Assembly (NCBI GenBank): GCA_023419055.1
Contig: JAEZYO010000287.1
Location: 1 to 10,672, forward strand
From: Pseudomonadota bacterium
GTDB lineage: Bacteria > Myxococcota > Polyangia > Polyangiales > Polyangiaceae
Direction of reading: 5' to 3'
Length of the DNA stretch: 10,672 nt
Shown here: positions 6,082 through 10,672 of the stretch, piece by piece
Layout of the letters: every line of letters starts with the position of its first letter
How positions within the stretch are numbered: position 1 is the first letter of the stretch
Translations under genes and position numbers: made by a program
The notes under the pieces: model-generated
The model's database searches: none
The model's input: only the letters and a program-made list of their open reading frames with translations
What the model was told of the DNA's origin: nothing

Positions 6082-6372
6082 GTGAAGACGGGGCTCGGCC
6101 GCGATCCGCTCAGCGGCGACTTGTTTCTGTTCCTCGGCAAACGACGCACGGGATGCAAAGTGCTCGTTTGGGACGGCACCGGGCTCTGCATCTTTCAGAA
6201 GCGCCTCGAGCGCGGTCGCTTCGCGTCGTTGTTCCGCGACGACGGCAAGAGCGTGCAGCTCACCGCTAGCGAGCTCGCGCTCTTCATCGAGGGCTGCGAG
6301 CTCGTCGGTCGACGCTCGCTCTCGCCGCTCAGCGTCAAGCCAAAAGTTCTTGCTCTCGATCCCTCAGTATGA
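6076..6372 (+). pseudogene. tnpB: tnpB of IS66 element B, 3' part
   Basis: Continues the frame broken at 2766: VKTGLGRDPLSGDLFLFLGK then RRTGCKVLVWDGTGLCIFQK, RLERGRFASL and a C-terminal tail ending LALDPSV. DPLSGDLFLF and LVWDGTGLC..KRLERG.F are the hallmark of IS66 TnpB (Orf2). The open frame extends further left to 5860, but that part lies in IS21 sequence and is not TnpB. The stop at 6370-6372 lies 12 bases before tnpC. TnpB is needed for IS66 transposition though its biochemical role is not well defined; this copy is separated from its start by 3.3 kb and so is dead. Confidence 0.93.
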
Positions 6373-6384
6373 TCTAGACAGAGC

Positions 6385-7839
6385 GTGGATCTGCGACGCG
6401 AGCGAGACATCGAGCAGCTGCGCCGCATCGCCATCGCACAGCAAATTCAGATCGAGCAGCTCCTCCGAGTGCTGCAGGCGAAATGCGAGGAGCTCCAGGC
6501 GCTCAAGGGTGATCCGGCGGAGCTCCAGCAGACGCTCGCGCTGGTCGAAACGCTGACGAAGCAGCATCAACAGGCCGTAGCTGCGGTCGCGGGCAGTCAC
6601 TCGGCGGGCGAGAAAAAGCCGCGCAAGCAGCGCGAGGAGTTCGGACCAACCGAGCAGCTCAACCTCGTCACCGAGGAGCGCGTGTTCGAACTCGACGAGG
6701 CCGATCGCACTTGCCCGAGCTGCGGCGCCGAGCTGCACGTCATCACGGGCCAGTTCGAAGAGTCCGAGATGATCGACGTGGTCGAGGTGAGCTACCGTGT
6801 CGTCAAGGTCAAGCAGCAGAAGTACAACTGCCGCTGCGGCGTGGCCGTTCAAACCGCGCTCGGCCCCGAGCGTGCGATCAAGGGCGGACGCTACTCGCTC
6901 GACTTCGCGGCCAAGGTCGCGCTCGACAAGTATCTCGATCACATCCCGCTCGCGCGACAAGAGCGGATCGCGCGTCGGCACGGCCTCGAGGTGACGACGC
7001 AGACGCTCTGGGATCAGCTCGAGGCGCTCGCACGCCGGCTTCGCCACGCCGACGCCGCGCTGTTCGCGCATTCGCTCTCGAGTCCCGTCATCGGCCTCGA
7101 TCAGACGAGCTGGAAGAGCCTCGACGGCAAGAAGGACAAGCCGTGGCAGATGTGGTGCATCACCGCTCCCGGCGTCGTCTGCCACCGCATCCGCTCCGAC
7201 AAGGGCGCCGAGACGTTCAAGGAACTCGTCGGCGCTTACAAGGGCACCATCGTCTGCGATGCGCTCAAGACGCATGAAGCTGGTGCGCGCGATGGCCCTG
7301 GCATCCTGCTCGCGGGCTGCTGGGCCCACGTGTTCCGCAAGTTCGAAGAAGCTGAGCCGAATCACCCCGAGGCGAATCTCGCGATGGGCTGGATCGGTGA
7401 GCTCTACGCGATCGACGAGCGCGCAGGCGACGATCTCGAGCGCCGGCTCGAGCTACGTCGCACCGAGTCGGTTGCCGTGCTTGCCAAGCTCAAGACGTGG
7501 CTCTGGAGTCAGGCCGTCCTCAAGACGCTTTCGATCGGCAAGGCCGCTGCGTACACCATCGCCAACTGGGATCGCCTCACACGCTTCGTCGACGATCCCC
7601 GCATCCCGCTGGACAACAACGGCACCGAACGCGGCGTCAGAGGTCCGGTCGTCGGTCGCAAGAATCACTACGGTTCCAAGTCCAAGCGCGGCACCGAAGT
7701 CGCTGCCACGTTCTACTCGTTGCTCGAGACCGCGAAGCTTCACGGCATCGATCCGGCGCGCTACTTGCGCGAGGCCGCCCTGGCTGGTGATCGCGGCGAG
7801 GCCTTGCTGCCCTGGCAGCTCACGAACACGCCGAGCTGA
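6385..7839 (+). CDS. tnpC: IS66-family transposase TnpC (element B)
   Basis: A 484-aa DDE transposase. Residues 5-66 form a coiled coil rich in Leu, Gln and Glu (LZ-type N-terminus of IS66 transposases). Residues 110-151 hold the IS66 zinc-finger with Cys pairs CPSC (110, 113) and CRC (149, 151). The catalytic core has D239 (IGLDQTSW), D292 (IVCDALKTH) and E415 (PLDNNGTERGVRG), with the family motif GCWAHVFRKF (311-320) between. The C-terminal helix SLLETAKLHGIDPARYLREA is the usual IS66 ending. The start is a GTG, the first available after an in-frame stop at 6370-6372, with only a weak ribosome site, so it may depend on coupling to tnpB, which is now cut from its start. The protein itself looks intact. 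Confidence 0.95.
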   Translation: MDLRRERDIEQLRRIAIAQQIQIEQLLRVLQAKCEELQALKGDPAELQQTLALVETLTKQHQQAVAAVAGSHSAGEKKPRKQREEFGPTEQLNLVTEERVFELDEADRTCPSCGAELHVITGQFEESEMIDVVEVSYRVVKVKQQKYNCRCGVAVQTALGPERAIKGGRYSLDFAAKVALDKYLDHIPLARQERIARRHGLEVTTQTLWDQLEALARRLRHADAALFAHSLSSPVIGLDQTSWKSLDGKKDKPWQMWCITAPGVVCHRIRSDKGAETFKELVGAYKGTIVCDALKTHEAGARDGPGILLAGCWAHVFRKFEEAEPNHPEANLAMGWIGELYAIDERAGDDLERRLELRRTESVAVLAKLKTWLWSQAVLKTLSIGKAAAYTIANWDRLTRFVDDPRIPLDNNGTERGVRGPVVGRKNHYGSKSKRGTEVAATFYSLLETAKLHGIDPARYLREAALAGDRGEALLPWQLTNTPS

Positions 7840-7875
7840 AGCGGGCGGCGCCTCTACTACGCCCGCGCGCGCGAT

Positions 7876-7902
7876 TCAGGACGGGGCGCCGCGAGAAGAT
7901 AC
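7876..7902 (-). repeat. Right terminal inverted repeat of IS66 element B
   Basis: Read inward: GTATCTTCTCGC then GGCGCCCCGTCCTGA; matches 2258-2284 at 23 of 27 positions. Confidence 0.92.
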
Positions 7903-7910
7903 GGATCAAC
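7903..7910. repeat. Target-site duplication, right copy, of IS66 element B
   Basis: GGATCAAC, identical to 2250-2257, immediately after the right end of element B. Confidence 0.95.
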
Positions 7911-8165
7911 CCGCGGACGTTGTCGTACTGGAAGTGGGTCCTGAAGCGCGACGCGTCGTCACCTGGCGCGAAGCGGAGTCCTCGCCGCGCTAACCTCCGT
8001 CGCCGCGAGGCGGCGGTAGCGGGCGGCGGCTTGATCGAGATCCAGGCTCGGGCGAGCGAAACGTCGTGCGAGCTCGAGCTCGGGGGCGGACGCAAGGTTC
8101 GAGTTCCTTCGCGCTTCGCTGCCGAGGGTCTGCGGCGGCTGCTCACCGTCTTGGAGGCCCGATGA
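7911..8165 (+). pseudogene. tnpA: tnpA of IS66 element A, 3' part
   Basis: Resumes the frame broken at 2257: PRTLSYWKWVLKRDASS completes the helix-turn-helix, followed by a basic hinge (SPRRANLRRRE) and the beta-rich tail (ASETSCELELGGGRKVRVPS, then FAAEGLRRLLTVLEAR). The stop overlaps the tnpB start (ATGA at 8162-8165). A TTG at 7920 could be mistaken for a start, but the sequence before it belongs to element B. Alone this piece lacks the first recognition helices and is unlikely to work. Confidence 0.92.
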
Positions 8166-8512
8166 TTCCGGCTGGCGTTCGCATCTTCGTCTGCACCGAG
8201 CCGCTCGACATGCGCCAGGGCTTCGACCGTCTCGCTCACACGGTGAAGAGCAAGCTCGGCGAGGACCCGCAGAGCGGCTCGCTGTTCATTTTCAGCAACC
8301 GTGGCGCGACGCGGCTCAAGGCGCTTTGGTTCGATGCCAACGGCTACTGCCTGCTCTACAAACGATTGCATCGCGCGGTGTTCGAATTGCCGGCTTCGAG
8401 CGGCTCGTCGTTCTCCGTGCAAATCGACGCGCGTCGTCTCGCTGAACTCCTTCGCGGTGTTGAGCGCGAGCCTCGACGCGGAAAACGTCAGACGCACGCA
8501 GTCGCTGCTTGA
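8162..8512 (+). CDS. tnpB: IS66-family accessory protein TnpB (element A)
   Basis: A 116-aa protein starting at ATG 8162 (overlapping the tnpA stop; GGAGG at 8153-8157), not at the longer upstream in-frame start 8066, which lies inside tnpA. Opens MIPAGVRIFVCTEPLDMRQG and has the IS66 Orf2 signatures: DRLAHTVKSKLGEDPQSGSL, then FIFSNRG, LKALWFDANGYCLLYKRLHR and VFELP. The usual W-D-G-x-G-L motif appears as WFDANGYCLLYKRL. The C-terminal tail is basic. Intact, and the probable second gene of the original A operon; expression now depends on a promoter in or beyond the inserted element. Confidence 0.92.
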   Translation: MIPAGVRIFVCTEPLDMRQGFDRLAHTVKSKLGEDPQSGSLFIFSNRGATRLKALWFDANGYCLLYKRLHRAVFELPASSGSSFSVQIDARRLAELLRGVEREPRRGKRQTHAVAA

Positions 8513-8545
8513 CAGAAGATCCTCGGCTCTGCATGAAAGAGTGTC

Positions 8546-10153
8546 GTGAGCGAGAGCGCAGCAACGGCCATCGATAACACGGAGACGCCGCGTGATGCCG
8601 CTGAAGCTGCGCTCGCCGAAGCGCTCGCGCACCTCTCGAAAGTCGAGCACGAGCGGGACGAGTACAAGAAGCTCTACTTGCTGCTGCGCGAGGAAAACGA
8701 GCGGCTCAAGCGCGGCTTGCTCGGCCAGAAGGCGGAGAAACTGCCGCAGAATGACGCGCAGCTCTCGCTCGCGATCCTCGGGCTGATGCTGGGTGGCGAG
8801 GCCGAGAAGCCCGCGCCGCCGCCCGAAACGCAGGTCGTGCCCGAGCACACGCGGCGCAAGCCGAAGCCCAAGGCGCTGCCGGCGGAATGGCCTCGCGTCT
8901 ACATCGAACTCGTCCCGCCCGAAGTCGAGCGAGAGGGGCTCGATGCCTTCGACATCATCGGTGAAGAGCGGCGCGCCGTCATCGAGCGCCGTCCCGCGTC
9001 CTGCGTCGTCGTCGAGGTCGTGCGCAAGAAGTTCAAGCGTAGGGCCGACAAGGACGCGCTCGAAACCGAGATCCAGATCGCCGAGCCGCTGCAGCTTCCC
9101 ATCCCCAAGGGTGTCGCTGGTCCGGGCATGCTGGCCGAAACCATCGTGAAGCGCTGGTGCGACCATCAGCCGTTGCACCGCCAGGAAGCCATCTTCGCGC
9201 GAGACGGGCTCGAGATCGCTCGCTCGACGTTGTGCGGCTGGCACGAAGCGCTCGCTCTGCTGGTCGCGCCGTTGGTTCAGGCGATGAAGGCGGACGCCTT
9301 GCGGTCGCCGTACCTGTGCACGGACGCGACGGGCGTGCTCGTGCAGGCCTCCGAGGAGTGCAAACACGGCCACTTCTGGGTGCTGGTCGCGCCCGAGAAG
9401 CACGTCTTGTTCGAGTTCTCGGAAAAGCACGACTCCGGCGCCGTCGACAAGCCCCTCGCCGGCTACCAAGGCTACGTCGTCGCCGACGCCCACTCCGTCT
9501 ACGACCACCTCTACTCAGACACGCTCCTCGAGGTCGGCTGCTGGGAGCACTGCCGCCGCTACTTCTTCAAGTCCCTCGCCTCTGACCCCGAGCGCGCCAA
9601 AGAGGCGCTCGCGTATATCTCCGCGCTCTTCAAGATCGAGCGGACCATCGCGGATGAGCCCCGCCGGAAGAAGGAGGCGACGCGAGACAAGAAGTCCCGC
9701 CCCATCGTGCGCGACTTCTTCACCTGGTGTCACTCGCAGAAAGCTCTCGTCCTCGACGAGTCTCCCATCTCCACGGCGATCGGCTACGCCCTCAACCAGC
9801 AAAGAGCTCTCGAGCGCTTCCTCGACGATGGCCGACTGCCGATATCGAACAACATCTCCGAGAGAAACCTCCGGCGCCAAGCGGTCGGTCGGAAGAACTG
9901 GCTGTTTGTCGGCTCCGAGAAGGGAGCCCTCGCCAACACCGTCTTCGTCTCCCTGATCGCCAGCTGTGAGCTCCACGGCATCGAGCCCTTCGGCTACCTC
10001 CGAGACCTCTTCTACCTGCTCCCCGACTGGCCCAAGAGTCGCGTCCTCGAGCTCGCCCCCGCCTACTGGAAGCAGACTCTCCAGCAAGAGGAAGCTCAAC
10101 GGCTCCTCGACCAGAACCCGCTCCGCAGGGCTCTTCGCGCCTTCGTGCGCTGA
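8546..10153 (+). CDS. tnpC: IS66-family transposase TnpC (element A)
   Basis: A 535-aa DDE transposase starting at GTG 8546. Residues 18-60 form a coiled coil (LSKVEHERDEYKKLYLLLRE followed by ENERLKRG). Residues 95-160 occupy the zinc-finger position but have no CxxC pairs; instead they read PPEVEREGLDAFDIIGEERR with a single Cys153. The core has D260 (LCTDATGVL), D314 (VVADAHSVYDHLY) and E439 (SNNISERNLRRQAVGRKNW), with GCWEHCRRYFF (331-341) before the insertion domain. The C-terminus SCELHGIEPFGYLRDLFYLL is typical. It differs markedly from TnpC of element B, so A and B are distinct IS66 branches. The downstream 70 bases hold only the right terminal repeat. Confidence 0.95.
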   Translation: MSESAATAIDNTETPRDAAEAALAEALAHLSKVEHERDEYKKLYLLLREENERLKRGLLGQKAEKLPQNDAQLSLAILGLMLGGEAEKPAPPPETQVVPEHTRRKPKPKALPAEWPRVYIELVPPEVEREGLDAFDIIGEERRAVIERRPASCVVVEVVRKKFKRRADKDALETEIQIAEPLQLPIPKGVAGPGMLAETIVKRWCDHQPLHRQEAIFARDGLEIARSTLCGWHEALALLVAPLVQAMKADALRSPYLCTDATGVLVQASEECKHGHFWVLVAPEKHVLFEFSEKHDSGAVDKPLAGYQGYVVADAHSVYDHLYSDTLLEVGCWEHCRRYFFKSLASDPERAKEALAYISALFKIERTIADEPRRKKEATRDKKSRPIVRDFFTWCHSQKALVLDESPISTAIGYALNQQRALERFLDDGRLPISNNISERNLRRQAVGRKNWLFVGSEKGALANTVFVSLIASCELHGIEPFGYLRDLFYLLPDWPKSRVLELAPAYWKQTLQQEEAQRLLDQNPLRRALRAFVR

Positions 10154-10196
10154 ACCAGTAGTCACGCCCCTCTTCTAAGCGCCCGCTCGCGCCCTC

Positions 10197-10224
10197 GTCA
10201 CGACGCGGTTCGCTGAACGCTTAC
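10197..10224 (-). repeat. Right terminal inverted repeat of IS66 element A
   Basis: Read inward: GTAAGCGTTCAGCG, ending CCGCGTCGTGAC; pairs with 2084-2111. Confidence 0.9.
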
Positions 10225-10232
10225 GACCAGTC
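10225..10232. repeat. Target-site duplication, right copy, of IS66 element A
   Basis: GACCAGTC, identical to 2076-2083. Confidence 0.93.
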
Positions 10233-10293
10233 CACCAACCCCCGACAAGGCACGATCATCCGGTCCGCGCTTCAACTGCCGGACATCTGCCCC
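10225..10293 (-). pseudogene. IS1380-family transposase, N-terminal fragment (piece 1)
   Basis: On the minus strand 10293 down to 10225 reads GADVRQLKRGPDDRALSGVG then GLV, and continues in frame into 2075 (DFNAFVQEEGLG) once element A and one duplication are removed. PDD..LS..GGLV-F is the usual opening of IS1380 transposases. The piece is only 69 bp because a further IS66 end appears to start at 10294; the start codon is not in the window. Confidence 0.7.
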
Positions 10294-10672
10294 GTAACCC
10301 CTCCGCGAGCGACGTCTGGGGCTCCGCGATCGGTGGGCCTACAGTGGCGCGCGCGAGGAAATCATGTCGGAGCAACCTGAGCGGAGGAACGGCAAGGCGC
10401 GCGCGAAGCGCTGGACGGAGGCAGAAGCTCGCGAAGTGATCGGCGAGTGGCGCGCGTCGGGGCTGAGCGCGGCAGCATTTGCGCGAAAGAGAGGGATCTC
10501 CGTGATGCGGCTACCGTACTGGGAGCAGCGTCTCAGGGCAATCGCCGGGGAAGAAGTGAGCTTCGTGGCGGTGCCGCTGACATCGACACACGCCGTGGAG
10601 GTAGAGCACCAAGGGGTGACGGTTCGCCTCCGCGAGCTCGGTGCCGAAGAGCTCGCCCGCCTGGTGGTCGCG
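10294..10672 (+). mobile_element. Left end of a third IS66-family element (C), partial
   Basis: GTAACCCCTCCGCG at 10294 has the GTAA start typical of IS66 ends and lies exactly where IS1380 coding similarity stops; a tnpA follows 70 bases later, the same layout as elements A and B. The right end and target duplication are outside the window, so the boundary is inferred. Confidence 0.65.
10364..10672 (+). CDS. tnpA: IS66-family accessory protein TnpA (element C), 3' end outside window
   Basis: At least 103 codons from ATG 10364 (GAGGA four bases upstream). The protein opens MSEQPERRNGKARAKRWTEA and carries the TnpA helix-turn-helix: VIGEWRASGLSAAAFARKRG, followed by ISVMRLPYWEQRLR, equivalent to the GLTASEFAAELGIN-PRTLSYWKW region of element A. 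The C-terminal beta-rich tail follows (VSFVAVPLTSTHAVEV, VTVRLRELGAEELARLVVA) and is nearly complete at the edge, so little is missing. Same orientation as elements A and B but clearly diverged from both. tnpB and tnpC would be expected to the right. Confidence 0.88.
   Translation, partial: MSEQPERRNGKARAKRWTEAEAREVIGEWRASGLSAAAFARKRGISVMRLPYWEQRLRAIAGEEVSFVAVPLTSTHAVEVEHQGVTVRLRELGAEELARLVVA

Larger units (their letters stand above)
2258..7902 (+). mobile_element. IS66-family element B (middle), interrupted by the IS21 element
   Basis: Terminal inverted repeats at 2258-2284 and 7876-7902 match at 23 of 27 positions, including an identical 14-bp core GCGCCCCGTCCTGA, and are flanked by the 8-bp duplication GGATCAAC. 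Without the IS21 element and one 6-bp duplication it is 2330 bp, a normal IS66 size. Genes are tnpA (2330-2680, intact), tnpB (split) and tnpC (6385-7839, intact). It lies in the same orientation as its host element A. The broken tnpB probably disables it. Confidence 0.94.
2084..10224 (+). mobile_element. IS66-family element A (outermost), interrupted by element B
   Basis: Terminal inverted repeats lie at 2084-2111 and 10197-10224 (22 of 28 positions match; the right end reads inward as GTAAGCGTTCA and both share CCGCGTCGTGAC). They are flanked by the 8-bp duplication GACCAGTC. Without element B and one copy of its duplication the element is 2488 bp with the usual IS66 order tnpA, tnpB, tnpC. 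The gene set is tnpA (split), tnpB (8162-8512) and tnpC (8546-10153). It interrupts the IS1380 transposase gene. Loss of intact TnpA probably makes it non-autonomous. Confidence 0.93.

Noticed and set aside
6364..7365. A 333-codon minus-strand open frame
   Set aside because: Antisense to tnpC of element B and rich in Leu/Arg/Asp/Glu from reverse reading of biased codons.
7820..9508. A 562-codon open frame on the minus strand
   Set aside because: It lies antisense to tnpB and tnpC of element A, crosses the end of element B, and has the low-complexity Arg/Leu/Glu composition of a G/C-rich shadow frame.
9515..10165. A 216-codon minus-strand open frame
   Set aside because: Antisense to the 3' half of tnpC of element A; no independent support.
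1..10672. CRISPR arrays, tRNA or rRNA genes
   Set aside because: No regularly spaced direct repeats and no cloverleaf or rRNA-like stretch was seen; all repeats found are IS ends and target duplications.

Overview
The window is GC-rich, with coding density and codon choice strongly biased to G/C at third positions. Its gene families (a large Rhs/YD-repeat toxin and many IS66, IS21 and IS1380 elements) fit a large-genome soil or marine bacterium, most plausibly a myxobacterium-like delta-proteobacterial lineage. That taxonomic call is inference; no rRNA or housekeeping marker is present.

Left part (1-1531): the 3' end of an Rhs-type polymorphic toxin gene entering from the left edge. It has the Rhs core, an acidic linker, a hydrophobic pre-toxin segment and a variable C-terminal tip that looks like an ADP-ribosyltransferase-type toxin. 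A small gene overlapping it by 4 bp is the expected position for the cognate immunity protein. Next (1532-2083) comes debris: a DUF559-like C-terminal scrap and the N-terminal part of an IS1380-family transposase on the minus strand.

Right part (2084-10224): a three-level nest of insertion sequences that can be resolved to the base. The outer IS66-family element A (2084-10224) sits in the IS1380 transposase gene with target duplication GACCAGTC. The middle IS66-family element B (2258-7902) sits inside tnpA of A with duplication GGATCAAC. The innermost IS21-family element (2767-6075) sits inside tnpB of B with duplication GGTCTG. Removing each insertion with one copy of its duplication restores the broken frame exactly: TnpA of A becomes 122 aa and TnpB of B becomes 126 aa. 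Without their passengers the IS66 elements would be about 2.49 kb (A) and 2.33 kb (B), normal for the family.

The IS21 element has istA and istB (minus strand) preceded by two extra reading frames: a cysteine-rich zinc-ribbon-like protein and a 123-aa protein with an RNase H-like opening motif. The last three genes are joined by 4-bp stop/start overlaps. It is the only element in the nest whose gene set looks undamaged. To the right, 10225-10293 holds the missing upstream piece of the IS1380 transposase, and a third IS66 element (C) apparently begins at 10294 and runs off the window with a partial tnpA. The region is therefore a toxin/immunity locus beside a layered IS accumulation. I found no CRISPR array, tRNA or rRNA.
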